64,000 nucleotides of DNA. Origin: Siphonodentalium dalli (taxonomy: Eukaryota; Mollusca; Scaphopoda; Gadilida; Siphonodentaliidae). Under the pieces are notes generated by a model. That model was not told the DNA's origin and made no database searches. It worked only from the letters and a program-made list of their open reading frames with translations. The stretch lies in assembly GCA_032622095.1 (NCBI GenBank), contig CP136061.1, forward strand, positions 1,612,001 through 1,676,000, given 5' to 3'. This document shows, one piece after another, positions 36,011-49,439 of the stretch; positions within the stretch are counted from its first letter, which is position 1, and every line of letters begins with the position of its first letter. The position numbers were made by a program, and so were the translations under genes.

Positions 36011-37240
36011 AATCAATATGAGAGATTGGAGTTTCCATGAGAGCAGCTTGTGGAAAGTCTTGACTGTCATCGATTACCATGCAACACAAACAACAATATC
36101 TCACAATTATTGACTAGACGCTCACACTCTCCACCATAAAGAAGATAGTACGATACCCTTAAAACAACTTACCTTCCTGGATAATAATAATATTCTTCTA
36201 AAACTCTATATAATTGGAATTTGGAATAAATGAGCACTTGCAATATTCTAACTGTACACATTTCACATTGAGAAGGAACAAGACCACAAATACACAATAC
36301 TGTCAGTTCCCATATAAACTACTACTCTCCGTCACAATGAAATTGGACTAGCATCGCTGTCGCATTAGATGCGATAATGCTGACACCTCACCTCAAATGC
36401 AAGAACCGATTGATGACTGACATCGACAAACAATAATACATGTAGATCAATTTACTGGTCAATGTACCGCGACCGCAATAACATGAATACTCTTCAACTA
36501 AGATCGTGTGAGAAGCAACATGGACCAATACGTTTTACACCATAGCATCCTTTGGGACTAGTGTTTGCACAGTAACTCATAATATGTCCACGATATATAC
36601 CAGATAATACATAGCCTCAAATTATCTGTCCTATATATAACAAGACAATTTGTGGTTATTAACGTCGATTTTCAATTGGGCGTAAGTATTATCTACACCA
36701 TTGATTAGTTCTGGCATGGCATGCCTGATATACTTGACGATTTTCCTGCCAGTCCAACCAAAGATACGTCTATGGTAATGTATTTCATCAAAAGTAAGTA
36801 CAATATAATTTGTCTGGATATCCCAAAATGAGATCAGGAGAAATGAGTATTTTCAATCCTGCATTAACCTTTGAACTTCATAGCCCAATATCATGACCTT
36901 ACGACACAAAGTTTAGATCAGCTGAAAGAAGTATCCATTTTGTGACATATAACTGGTAACATTGCGTTCATAATTTGCAAGGAAGTGTGAAAACGACCAA
37001 TGTGTTAACCCTACTACCAATATTAGACACTTCTTATTCTCGTAAGGGTAGTGGTACTTCCGCACACATTTGATGTATTAAGCTATAGAATCCAGCTTAC
37101 TATCATGCTATCAAGGCCAGAGATACCAAGCTTTCGAAAAACACAATAAATTTGCCCGCAAGTTCGGTACAAACGGGCTCATATTTTCCTAGTAGCCCAT
37201 AGACTACGTTCTTCTCCAATGAAACAAGGAATCAAATCGT
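36011..37240. other. No recognisable feature
   Basis: AT-rich sequence with no ORF above about 60 codons and no element ends seen. Confidence 0.4.
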
Positions 37241-38290
37241 GTGGGTTAAAGATGCCACATTTGGTGGCTATATTGGCGAATGTCTGTCAGTCTGTGTTCT
37301 ATATATATAGCTTCGGGGGGGGGGGGCATGAAGATGGCACCAAAGGGGTCTAACAAGGGTAAAATTTACGAGGAAGATAACGATGCAGGTTAAAATATTC
37401 TAACGAGACGCTGTTTATGTCAGGGGCAGAAAAGGGGAGGGGCAGCAAAAATGATGAAATATTTTTGTCGCCGATTTCCACCAGGTTTATACATAATTAT
37501 ATCCATGATATGGCGCTGTTCGAGTCAGGGGTGTACGGAGGGGAGGGGGGCATTAAAATTGACCAAAAACTATGTTTAGCGCCGATTTTCACCAAATTGA
37601 TACATATTCTTCTCCATTATATCGTGCGATTGCAAGAAGCCAAATTGGTGCCGTTTGTGTGAGAGATTGGGGGTGTAATAGCCAGCAATGACAGAATGAC
37701 GATAACTAAAACGATAACTAAAACACACAACTAACTGGTTAGATGGATTTATTCAAAAGTCACAATATTACAGACGAACTATATGTTCACGCATCATGAG
37801 AAGCAGATATAGCGTGGAGTAAACACAAGGATTGTACCGAGTGGATAATTCCTTCAATCGTAACTGACCTGAGATAGACAGGTTAAAGTCGATATACACG
37901 ACACAGTGCAATACAATATATAACATGAAATGTTATTGATATTGCAGGGGTACTAAATTTGATAAGAATTTTTTTTAGTTGCCGATTGCCACCAAACTTA
38001 TACATAAACATCTCCATTATATCATGCGTCTAATGCACGTGAATTAGTTATGTCAAAATTGAGGAGTGGCGGGGCTCCAAAGTTGATACAAATATGTTTA
38101 GCACTAATTTCCACCAAATTCATAAACGGTCTTCTCGAATGATACGAGAACTTAAATCATGTGGGTTAAAGACGCCACATTTGGTGCAGTTTGGATCAGG
38201 GATGGAGAGAGGAGAGGAACTAACATTGATAAGAATGTTTTAGTCGCCAATATCCAACAAAGTTATATATATAGTCATCTCCATACTTCG
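37241..38290 (+). repeat. Diverged tandem repeats with CGATTTCCACCAAATTTATAC motif
   Basis: The block GTCGCCGATTTCCACCAGG-TTATACAT...ATCTCCATTATATCATGCG recurs at about 37470, 37573, 37980, 38105 and 38250, with GTGGGTTAAAGATGCCACAT at 37240 and again at 38160. Spacing is irregular (roughly 100-400 bp). Between copies lies GGGGAGGGG-rich sequence and a 12-G tract at 37315. Unrecognised dispersed repeat family. Confidence 0.65.
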
Positions 38291-38699
38291 TTCTATGGGT
38301 ATTTTTGGCGTTCAAGTTTCAAAACCTCGACAAATAGTGACCGAATTAAGTCAATTAAACAATTGTATATTTATCATTCTATTTGAGAGATACATATATT
38401 CTTGCAACAGATGATGGCATGTTAGAATAGCTCATGTATTATAACACTTGAATCGGTCACATTCAAGATATTTTCCACAAAAGAAATACAATCTGTCAAG
38501 AGAGATGGACATGTATAGAAGGCCTGTTCAAAAATAGTGGTCACAGTGTGCAGTCAACTATAATTTCTTCTGAGATAAAAGAAAACAGTCAGTAGCACGT
38601 GACTTTTCAGGATCTTCCAATACTGACATCCGACAAGGTTATAATAAATCTGCCAGAAACAGAGGAATTCTTTCATTTTTTTAGAAGACTCACAGCATA

Positions 38700-39480
38700 A
38701 CATAAACAACATGAAATTTGTTATGGTCGTGTATTTCTGCCCTCTGACTAACATGGACTGACTGAGGTCTGATGCCCTAACGTCGCATTTTGACGTTCAT
38801 ATTCGCACGGCCATCACGGTTCTCAAAATATACCGGGCGTATCTCACTGAAAGTTGGTGTCGTCATGTATTTTGGGCCTCTGTGTAACAGGGACTGGGTC
38901 TAGACTCTGTCCGACATCGCCTTTATTTTCAGAACTAAGTACCGTAACAATAAACGCTCTTTAATATTCATGTGCAGCCGCTAGTACAACATCAATGTAT
39001 AGATGCAGATCGAACCATATATGAGACGATATACCAAAGTTCATAATTATATATAATTGCGTCATTCCACATCACCCTGTCTAATTTCAAGTCAATGGAA
39101 TGGAGCTGGTATTTGGGGTTTACAGAGGAACGGGAGTTCATGTTCTCAATGCATGGAATAACGACTCGATGAACTGCACGGGCCCAGGATGCAGTGACGT
39201 ATATAGGAGCAGGGTGGTTAACGATTGGCGGACTCCGGGTTCGATCAGCAAAGTAAGCAGTTATAAGCACACAGAGAACGGTAGGGTATATATTATAATA
39301 TATAAATGCGAATGTGTGTGTGTGTGCGCAGCTGTGTGTGTTTTTTAGCCCTCTCTATGTATGTTCATTGTAGCCGTCCACATTTCTGCACCGATTGAGA
39401 TGAAATTTGGCATGTATATGTATTTCGGCACTCCTTGTGACATGATCTGGGTCCCGTCTCTGTACGACGTCGCCTTGTGA
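38700..39480 (+). repeat. Repeat cluster with GATGAAATTTGGCATG and CCGTGTATTTCGG-like words
   Basis: 39385-39450 (CCGATTGAGATGAAATTTGG) is the reverse complement, with changes, of 50330-50410, and 38715-38790 matches 50235-50300 in direct order (GTATTTC-GCCCTCT, CCTAACGTCG). The two sites thus carry rearranged copies of one family. A (TG)n tract is at 39311-39340. A short tRNA-like B-box word (GGGTTCGATC) is at about 39237. Confidence 0.55.
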
Positions 39481-39845
39481 CGTTATGACAAAGCCGCATA
39501 ACCGAACATAAACGACACGATTAACGCTCTTTATCTTTACCTTATATGTACAAAGAACGGCTTGAACTCTCTTTATCCGTGCGCACTCACAAACCGAACA
39601 GAAACGAACAGAATTACGCTCTTTATAATAGCCTGTCATTTGTAAAAACAAAATGTGTTTCGTGAAAATGTTTGCGGATTATGTGGAACATATTTTTTCG
39701 TAAAGCTCATATACTGGAGAAACCAATGTTAACAAGCTTCTTATAGCTTAGTTGTCTACGATATGGTACTACCATAGCAAACGTGTGTGCTTTCTTATAT
39801 AGGATTATGAACAATTATCATATGAATGATATTTGTGACATTTTG

Positions 39846-40445
39846 GTACTCATCTCAAGGGGTCAAGGTCACTGAAAGATCATTATAAAAAGTGCTGTTT
39901 TTATATTACTTTACGTCAAATTATTAGTCTATGGTGAACCTGCCCCAATATGTTGCATCATATTACTATTTTGGGTACATTCTGCAGGTCAGCCTTTATG
40001 TTGAGCCATATATCATATGCATAGGATGACCATCACTTGTTTGAGAGATTTAACGAAACATGTGACCGGGCCTACACCCACGACCCATAAAATGACAAAG
40101 TACTCTTCCCGATGATAATAATGACCACACATTAGAGGGGCGGATAGAGGACATAAATCGTGAATTTCATAGTAAAAGCATCAAAGTTGACACATGTAAA
40201 TCACATGCTTATATAAGTCGTTTTGGATATGATCCGAAGCTTGAAAAAGTACACCGTTGGTATGGCAACCATTTTGGTGAAAATACCTGTTTTTTTTGCC
40301 AAAATCTCGCCATTATGCATTGCTAGTTCTTATATAGTAACCTCATGAGAAACTATGCATCTATTTTAATTGGATATGCATCAGACCATATACTTATTAG
40401 AACATATACCTATTGTAAATGGATAGATTCAAAATGACCGCCATT
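39846..40445 (+). repeat. Left arm of a 3.8-kb inverted repeat
   Basis: Pairs with 43090-43672. Matching blocks in reverse complement order include CTCAAGGG-AAGGTCACTG, GGATGAC-ATC-CTTG, GGGGCGGATAGAGGACA, TGGCAACCATTTTGGT, CATTATGCATTGCTA and ATCAGACCATATAC. The arms are roughly three-quarters identical with small gaps, so they diverged long ago or are two independent copies of a repeat. Confidence 0.8.
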
Positions 40446-43089
40446 TAAGCAAAAAACCCTTTATGTAAAAATGGGCTAGACTAAACAATACTCGGTGATC
40501 CTGATATATATGTTGCAACTTGACTATAGGCCAGGGAATGTTGGGATAGTGCCCATATAAATAGTTCAGTTAATAGCATCATTTTGTACAAATACTAATA
40601 TTAATATCCTGTTTAATGATAATAAATTAAGCAACATAATAAACACATTCATGTTCATGACACTGTTCGTGATACAAAATTGTTCGAATGTTGATTATCG
40701 GTCTTTCCCATACATGATATATTTTCCTGTTAGCAAGATTTTTTATATTGTGTCGAAGTTTCAGTTAGCTTAAAATTCCTTGACAACCGTTGTTATGGAT
40801 CCACCCGACTACTCAAGTGCAACAACATCTGTATTTTGTCAACGGGTGATTGACTGGCACTAAACAGGCTTACACAAGCAATAAGTACACATTATATTCA
40901 TTCTATTTCTTCAAAATATCAACTTATACACATGTAGGCATTGTTATAGGTCCGAGATTCTATGATGCCGATTCATTGATATTAGCAAAACGTGGAGGTT
41001 TAATGTATGTACATACTTCTCTTCGAACCTGTTCTGGAATGCGAGCCAGACGATCCTATCATCTGAATGTTTTGCGAAATCTTCACAGACAGGACTGAAG
41101 GATGAAACTGTGCAACTTTGCAAAATTACGGCGGGATTGGGAAGCAATAGTGGAGGAAATCTTACTAGAAGTGATGTATGAGGGAAAACTAGTTTCCGTG
41201 GAAACAACCTCAATTATTTGGTTTATAACTTTAAACAATACAATCAATGACGTTTTAGCTAAACTTAGTTTGAGGTATTGCCATGGCTTGTCGTCCGTCA
41301 ACAATTTATGTTAGCACACCATACAGGTCACATCTCTGATCTGATCGTCAACAATCTTCATATGGAACTTCAGGGTGACCTCTATAGACGATCGTATGTG
41401 TTGAACTTTATGTTGTAAATATCTCATTCGTGGCTGAGACAGGTGTTTATTTCGGCTCATGGCAACCCACTCGAGAAAGTAAACACCCGTCTCGGTCACT
41501 CATTGGATAATTTTTGGTACGTGTTCCACTCAAAAATATTAGATACTTTTACACTCTGTGTACTCTTATATCAGAACAATTGGTTTTAAATGTAGCCTGG
41601 GTTGAGGCGTATACTTTATAGAGCAAAATGATCTCGCACGAGAATATCAGTAATTGTTTTAGTCTGCCTGGACTTGTTATACTGGCAAACACTGGACTGT
41701 CGACAAAGGCAATGCCGATGATCTGTTGTTCAGTCTAAACTCTCACTCACGAGGATGCCTCACCAACAGCTCTACGTACAGTATGACATTATCACTTTTC
41801 GCGGCCTAAGCAGAAGCCGGTAACATGTCACTTGCCACCCTTAGGGGAAATACCCGTCCACACCATACTGAGGCACGACTAATACAAAGTCGAAGATTGG
41901 CCCCCCAATGTTTTTTTCTTGATGACACTATTGTCACGGTTATTTACGCTGTTAGCACATAATGCGTATAAGTTTGACCATTAATAAATGGACAATCCGT
42001 ACTTAATTTTTCATTAATTAATGCTCAATCTTGCAACACGTGGCACGAGAGCTTGGGATTGACCACTAAATCACGACATATATACATAATCCTGAATGTC
42101 AGCTTCATATTTAACCTGAAGGGTAATAACTCTATAAAGAATGTACCTTTCCTAAATAACGGCGTATGAGAAATTGCAACACCACAATAGGTCAACTCTG
42201 GTGAAATATAAGTCAAATTCGTCTATTGGGTGGGTAAAAACACTTCTTCAAATATTTCCGTTATTTCGTTAAAAACACTTCTTCAAATATCTCCGTTATT
42301 TCGTCAAAAACACTTCTTAAAATATCTCCGTTATTTAGGCAATACAAATTAAATTAAATGATTAGCGTTAATGGTTCTTTCTAAATGGACAATCGACAAT
42401 TGTAAATACTTTTCATATATTATAATGTATATCATTTGTATATCTATTATGTAAGTCATGTACATAAAATGTATTATATGTTGTCTTAATACCTATGTAT
42501 TATGGGTCAACAAGATTAAACGAATTGAATTGACCACGCGTGCCACGCGTGGTTGCGATTGACCATATATTAATGGCCGTTTTGGGTTCCGATTGTTCAT
42601 TTATAAATGGCCAATCCTTAAAGAATTGCCTGCTGTTGGTGTAGGATTGTTACACATGACAACTTCAGAAATTAGCAGTTTTTCGGGGACTTAGTATCGA
42701 ACGTGTTTTCTTTGTTTGAAAACAACGAAAACTGGTTCAGCCAGTTACAGAGGTGATGACGATTTAAATGAAGACGGGGAACCACAGTGCAGTTACATGT
42801 GTCGATAACTTCATGTTGATCTCCCCGAGACAAAATCCACACATGGGACTGACATGCGCACCATCCGATGATTTTCGATGATAAACCCACACACACGGAC
42901 TGAAATAATTGGATGGGTCATGCCATGACAAGATAGTAATTATTTGATACAATACAATGCACTGAGACATAGACGTATGTTTTGCTTAAATCGGAGCAGC
43001 AATACATTTTCACCGAAGGATTTTTTTCTTCTGGATCATGGGAGATCATCAACAATGAGTTTCACATATCATCATCACTGAATATGAAA
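40446..43089. other. 2.6-kb interior between the inverted arms
   Basis: Short ORFs on both strands only; the best (minus 40944-41213: SPVCEDFAKHSDDRIVWLA) is not recognisable and has no partner ORFs. A 36-bp repeat, ACACTTCTTCAAATATCTCC..., runs three times at 42239-42340. CCACGCGTGCCACGCGTGG, a nested palindrome, is at about 42534-42552. If the arms were transposon ends this would be the place for a transposase, but none is detectable. Confidence 0.5.
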
Positions 43090-43672
43090 TGAGAACATTT
43101 TCAATCTATCCATATATAAATGTATATGTTCTAACATGTATATGGTCTGATACATGTTCAATCAAAATATATGCACAGTGAACAGCTTTCCGTGAGGTTA
43201 ATGGGCGTTAGCAATGCATAATTGGTAGAGTTTGGCAAAACAAGGTGTTTTACCAAAATGGTTGCCTTGGCAACGGTGTACATTTTCAAGCTTCGGATAA
43301 TATAAAAAATTACTTATAATCATGTGATACACAATGATGCTTTTACCGTAACATTGACGATTTTGTCCTCTATCCGCCCCACTACTGGTGTGGTCGTTGA
43401 TTATTGGAAGAGCCATTTCTCGTTTTAGGGTGGGGATTGGCCCGGTTACATATTTCGTAAAATCTCTCACACAAGTAATAATCATCCTATGGATATGATA
43501 TATGGCTCAAAATAAAGGGTATGATCTCCACAATGTAACTAAATAGCAATACCATGCAACAAATTGAGTAATGTTTCTCATAAAGACAAATAATATGACA
43601 TGAAGTGATAAAAACAACAATTGTTGACAATGGCCTTTAAAGTTCACAGTGACCTTTACCCTTGAGATCAGT
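43090..43672 (-). repeat. Right arm of the 3.8-kb inverted repeat
   Basis: Reverse complement partner of 39846-40445. The outer boundary falls just before a (TA)n tract beginning at about 43692. No target duplication could be fixed outside either arm. Confidence 0.8.
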
Positions 43673-43690
43673 ACTGGCGTTTCGTCTTGG

Positions 43691-43691
<1 letters not shown>

Positions 43692-43740
<49 letters not shown>
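43692..43740. repeat. (TA)n microsatellite
   Basis: About 48 bp of uninterrupted TA. Confidence 0.95.
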
Positions 43741-43741
<1 letters not shown>

Positions 43742-45448
43742 ATATAAATATTGTTTTATAACTATATCCACCAATAACTCCACCCTTATCACTAAAATAC
43801 TTCATATATTATCATTTCCCAGAATTCTCAGAAATCACATTCTGTTGCTATGGTAACGCCATTTTTGAGGCAACTAACTGATATGGAGCTTGTCAACATT
43901 TGTTTCCAATATCTCCAGTATATGTTGCCCAAAATCCCCAAAACTGTTTACGAAACCCATTTTTTTTTTACAAATGACAGGCTACTATTGGCGGCACGAT
44001 GTGCATGTAATCTAGATATTCTGTCGAGATGCCGCCTAAGAAGACATGCTTATCCAAATATCAAAATGTAAGAGAGGTGCGAGCAAGTAGAGCCCGGGAA
44101 TTCAAGCGACGATGTATATCATCGATTGTGTAGACTTCTGGCTATCTTACCAACATGTACGGGGCATAACTCTGTCGAAGAGCAACAATGACTCAGCCGT
44201 TTGCGTTCCAGTTCAACTGACTTTCTTCGACGAGAATCAACGGACACATAATTCCCGACAAGCAAGACGAAGAGAGCGATGGCGAGAGCATTAAGTCAAG
44301 GGACGGACGAAGAACAGAATTCCCGACAACCAAAGCATTCAGTCAAGAGACGGTTGATCAACAGTATTCCCGAAGAGAGTGGTCGACAAGAGCATTAAGT
44401 CAAGAGATGGACGAAGAACAGCATTCCCGGCAAACAAGGCAGCAACACCCATTCGTGCTCAAGAAACTTCAAAAGACTTACTCAAAAAAGAGAACACTCA
44501 TCGATAGTCCGACAGAACGACCGGGCTAATACCGCCTTCAGTTATAATCCCGGCACTGACTGTGACAATATTCCGTTACTCTCAATTGGACCATTGGATC
44601 GTGAGTGTCAATATTGCAAAGCCCTCAAATTTACAGGAGAACCAGACGGTCTTTGTTGTTCCAGTGGCAAGTCAAATTGCCTCAAATTCAAAAACCACAA
44701 GAACAACTCAAATAACTCTTGGAACGAGACAAAGTTTTCACCGTCAACATCCGCAAATACAATTCCTGCTTCTAAATGATATCATGTTGGTGTTCGAGAG
44801 ATGCAAGTCGTTCGGGCTGGGCATCAACGTACAAGATACAAGGACGGGTCTATCATCGTATTGGATCACTCTGCCCTCTTGATAGCTCCGAACCGAATTC
44901 TTGGAAGATTTATTTCATGGGCAGCACAGATAGTGAGTGTGACCAGAGATGCAAAGTCATACCGGGTCTGAACACAGTAACAATTCAGCAATTGCAAGCG
45001 CTCATGCACGATATAAATACCCTGGTGAATTCTTTCAAACACGCCTCCAAAATAGTATTACCACAGAGTATGCACGGGCAGTGATTACGGCTGAAAAAAG
45101 ACCATCCAGTTAAAATGCCAGAAGTTTAATTCACATTCTGTAAACGAGATAGCTGTCCTATTAGCAAATCAGCGATGTGACAAGCGGGATATCGTCTTAA
45201 AAAGAACAGACGACACATTGACCAGAATATCGGAGACACATAGGTCATATGATGCCCTTCAGTATCCACTAATGTTATGCGAAGGCGAAGATGGATATCA
45301 CATCAGCATTGCTCGAACCGACCCAGAAACAGATCAATATATCATAGACATGTATGCAAAAGTTGAATCTGAGCGCCTACTCTACATACGCCTGAACCAG
45401 ATAAAGCTCCGTGTAGATAATTATGCACACATCAGAGACGCGGTGTTA

Positions 45449-46147
45449 ACCCTTTCATGACGGGAGCTGCAGTGTCGCAACATTAATGACCCTGCGAGGT
45501 CGCCTCGCATATATAAGAGAATGCATTGGCTTAACAATTGTTTATCATTTTTTATAAATTTATCTTACATTCTTTAGCAAGTTGTATCATTTTTGTTATC
45601 ATTTTTCTTACATTCGTTAACAATTTTTATCTTTTAGATACAATTTTTATAATTTGTTCTTATATTCTTTAACAATTTTATCATTATTTTATCATTTTTT
45701 CTTACATTCTTTATCAATTTTTATCATTTTCCCTTACATTCTTTGACATTTGTATCATTTACTTACATTCTTTAACAAATTGTATCATTTTTGTTATCAT
45801 TTGTCTTACATTCGTTCACAATTTTCATCATTTAAAAACAAACAAAATTCTTACACTCTATAACAATTTAAAAAAAATATTCTTATATTCTTTAAAAAAT
45901 TCATTTTTATAATTTTTTTCTTACATTTTGTAACAATTTTATCATTATTTTATCATTTTTTCTTACATTTTTTATCAATTTTTATAATTTTTTCTTTACA
46001 TTCTATGACATTTTTGTATTATTATTTCTTACATTCTTTATCATTTTTGTTTATAATATTTTTAATTTTTTCTTACATTTTTTAGCAATTGTAAAAAATA
46101 ATAGGCCAATGCATTCTCTTATTTATGTGAGGCGACCCATGGAACAG
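45449..46147. mobile_element. Inverted-repeat insertion with AT-rich minisatellite core, inside the Helitron
   Basis: TTA flanks both sides (45446-45448, 46148-46150); without the insert, HIRDAVL joins CDGNAVNIGEQV in frame. Inverted repeats of 33 bp, beginning GGTCGCCTCGCATATATAAG at 45498 and mirrored at 46105-46137, lie inside the boundaries; the outermost 10-49 bp do not pair. The core is 560 bp of degenerate TTATCATTTTTCTTACATTC-type units. The TTA duplication hints at a Harbinger-like relation; ends are imperfect, so the class is uncertain. Confidence 0.75.
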
Positions 46148-47266
46148 TTATGTGACGGGAATGCCGTGAATATCGGTGAACAGGTTATCCTTCCATCCAG
46201 CTACACTGGTGATCCTCGCGACATGCACGAACAGACCAAGGATGATATGGTATGTGTTCGAACATGCGGGCGACAAGAGTTATTCATTACGATGACAAGC
46301 AATCCTAAATGGGACGAAATATCTAAAGTACTGATTGAAGGTCAGAAAGCTCAACATCGACAATACATTGCGGCCAGAGTTGTTTTAAACAGTCGGCGGT
46401 TTTAAAGTTAAAACACCTTATGCATTCGGTCCAATCAGATGCTTTCTTTATACCATAGAATGACAGAAGCGATGCTTGGCTCACGCAAATATGTTAGTTT
46501 GATTACATGCTGACAGGATAGATCTTATTATATCCGCAGAATTGCCGGACCCGAAAAAAAAATGAGGAACTTTTCACTATCTTGAAGAGTCACATGATAC
46601 ACAGACCATCTGGTTTAATGAACATAAATTTCTCCTGCATGGAAAACGGCAAGTGCACAAAGAAATATCCCAGAAAGTTCGTACAAGATATACTCACAGG
46701 AGAACATGGATATCCACAATATAGACGGAGGAACACCAGATGATGGAAGTATCGATCACAATGAAAGTCGGAGGAACAGAACAAACTGTTGATAATAGAT
46801 GGGTCGTGCCTTACTCTTCAAAGCCCACTTCAACCTCTAATTTTATAACTCAATGAAGTCGAGCAAATATGTGCACAAGGGATCTGATATGGCAGTAAGG
46901 TGTTGGGACACAGTATAACCCAAATGATGAAATTACGTCCTACCAAATGGATATATATATAAGATACAACGAGGCAGTGGAGGTTGTTTAATTATCCCAT
47001 ACATGAGAGATATCCGACTGTAGTACAGCTTGATATTCATCTGGAGAACTCACAGAGTGTATTTCACTGAGGTAACCGCTGAATCTAGGGCTGTTGCACA
47101 AAACGAAACAAAACAGACTTTTTCAAACTTACCACAACAGATGATTTTGCACAAACACTACGTTGCCACGAGGTTCCTAAATACTACACTTGGAACAACG
47201 AATGGCGCCGCAGAAAACAAGGTATACCAGTTGATGGATCAACATATCCTCATATTGAACGTATTT

Positions 47267-48021
47267 CAAAACCCCAAATACGCCTATATTGGCGTTATTT
47301 GAATCTGAATTACGCTCTATATGAACGTAAATGGGGCACGAAAACTGTCGATTCTAAAATAAGTCCATAATGAACGTATACCCATGATCGATATAGACTT
47401 AAAACTGTTAACTGTTACATTTAGGTATTTTAACTAGGATAGCTTATTTTAACTTGTATAAATTAATATGATAACGTGTACGTGTTTGTGTTTGTATAAT
47501 ATAATTGCCTCCGATTGTTTATATAAAATTTATCTTATCTTATCTGTATATATCTTATCTTATCTTACAATATTACAATTCCTCATGCAAATAGATTCAT
47601 ATTGCACGTATGTCAAAAACCAAAATGCGCCCATATTGGCGTTATTTGAATCTGAATTCCGCTCCATAGGAATGTAAATGGGGCACGAAAACAGTCTGAA
47701 ATAAGTCCATAATGAGCGTTTACCCGTTATTCCGTTGAATGGCGCGGGCCGCAGTGAAACCACATTATATAAAGAGCGTGAATCTGGTAAATCGTTTCGA
47801 TGAAAAACTTTAGATTAAATAATGCCAACATGTGCGTATTTCGTTTGGGGGGGGGGGGTGGGGGGGGGGGGGTGCGTCAAACACCAAAATCGTAATATGA
47901 ATACGCTCATATACGACAGTTTTCGTGCCCCATTTACGTTCATATAGAGCGTAATTCAGATTCAAATAATTCCGATATGGGCGTATTTGTGTTTTTGAAA
48001 TAGGTTCAACTTATGATATTG
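47267..48021. mobile_element. Inverted-repeat insertion in the Helitron helicase region
   Basis: An ACGTATTT direct repeat (47259-47266, 48022-48029) is the probable 8-bp target duplication: without the insert, YPHIERI joins FKRTGWMDIGRV in frame. The left end and the reverse complement of 47905-48005 share CAAATACGCC, TTATTTGAATCTGAATTACG and GAACGTAAATGGGGCACGAA. A further direct copy of this block lies at 47610-47770 within the insert, and a (G)10-T-(G)12 tract at 47848-47871. An 8-bp duplication suggests hAT, but the terminal bases of the two ends do not match. Confidence 0.7.
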
Positions 48022-49439
48022 ACGTATTTTTAAGAGAACAGGCTGGATGGATATCGGTCGTGTCTATACTATACACCCAAACCAATATGAAAGTTTTTGT
48101 GTCCCGACCACTGCTTCACACTGTCAAGGGACCAACATCTTATGAAGATCTCAGAAATGTCGACGGAACACTTCGTGATTCCTATAGCGTTCTCGAAGAT
48201 GACTCTCTTTTGAGTGGAGCTATGGGGACGCAGCTCTAGCACAGTCGCCATTTCGGATTCGAAACCATTTCGCCATCATGGTTCACGTTTGCTCTATAAG
48301 TGATGCCATGGCATTATGGCTGGTACACAGAGAATCTATGAACGAAGATATTCTACAAGGGTCAACATTCAAATGCAACATTCAGTATTTAATGAGGCAT
48401 TAATCAGCAGAGAGAACACGGCTCTTGCATTAGGTGGACATTATGTTGGATACTAATGGACTACCAATAACTTTAAGAATGACCTATGACTCGAGATTAC
48501 ATTGCTGAAACGTCTTATGACAGAGAAGAGATTGCACAAATATGGTAAACGATAATACACCGCAGCGCTATCATGTGGAATAGCCTCAACCTTATTGGTC
48601 GGCAGGAGAACAGCTCACTCGGCATTTAAACTGAAGACTGAGTAAAGTAAACTCTAAGTGCAACATTTCCAAGGGAACCGGGGAGCATATCTGCTATACC
48701 AATGTAAGCTTCTTGTCTGGGATGAATGTACTATGTCGCACAAGACAGATTTGACAAGCTTCTCCATGATGTAAAGGACACATATAAGCTGATAGGGCAT
48801 AACTGTGCCCATTGCCTGTGATTTTACCGGTCGTTCCCGACGAACTAAATGCAAGCGTGAAATCGTCCTATCTTTGGCCAGAAGTTAGAACACTCCGATT
48901 AGTAACAAACATGATAGTCCATTTCCATCAAAACTTACAAATGCTGCACAGTTCGCCAGCAAGCTCCTGAATATTGTTAATGGCACCATTGCAAAGGACT
49001 CTGAAGGCTTCACAGCCCTGTCTCGTGGACAAAACAGCAACAGCCTCCAATCACTGCAACATCAAGTTGGTTGAGCCAGCGACCAATTCTTTCTCCAAAA
49101 AATGTTGATGTCGAACAAGGAAATGCAAACATACTTGAACTGATTCCCGGAGATGTCCACTTATAAACCGATATATGTCGACACCATGCCAGACATCACA
49201 TAGTTAGTGCATTATTCTGTGGAATGAGAAATGTATTGACTTATATTATATTTGATTTAGGTGCATAATGGGCATAGAGTCGCCTCAGTTTGTGCCCGTA
49301 GCGAACTGAAATTAAAAGTCAATTTAGTGCCATTGTGGTCACAAAATAGCACGAATAAACCAATTCACGATTTACCATATGAACGCTCTTTATAATGTGT
49401 TTTCACTGTGGCCCGCGCGAGCCAACGAAATAACGGGTA

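Larger units (their letters stand above)
44029..49180 (+). pseudogene. Autonomous Helitron relic (Rep/helicase polyprotein), twice interrupted
   Basis: Helitron protein blocks appear in the correct order with many frameshifts and stops: MPPKKTCLSKYQNVREVRAS (44029), basic S-Q-E-T/R-R-E repeats (44230-44440), LDRECQYCKALKFTGEPDGL (44594), RVYHRIGSLCPLDSSEPNSW and KIYFMG (44850-44920), ETHRSYDALQYPLMLCEGED (45230-45290), DMYAKVESERLLYIRLNQ (45350-45410), GEQVILPSSYTGDPRDMHEQ (46175), SNPKWDEISKVL (46300), SGLMNINFSCMENGKC (46605-46650), KYVHKGSDMAV (46865), DDFAQTLRCHEVPKYYTW (47140), GRVYTIHPNQYE (48055), LLHTVKGPTSYEDLRNVDGT (48110). Helicase-region fragments (NISKGTG, SYLWPEVRTLRLVTNM) follow to about 49180. 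The Walker A segment and the protein C-terminus were not found, nor the element's own ends. It is unrelated in orientation or proximity to the short array at 13.7-19.3 kb. Confidence 0.92.

Noticed and set aside
39200-39255. tRNA or SINE promoter (GGTGGTTAACG ... GGGTTCGATC)
   Set aside because: B-box-like and D-arm-like words are present at short spacing, but no acceptor stem or complete cloverleaf can be drawn and no SINE tail is evident.
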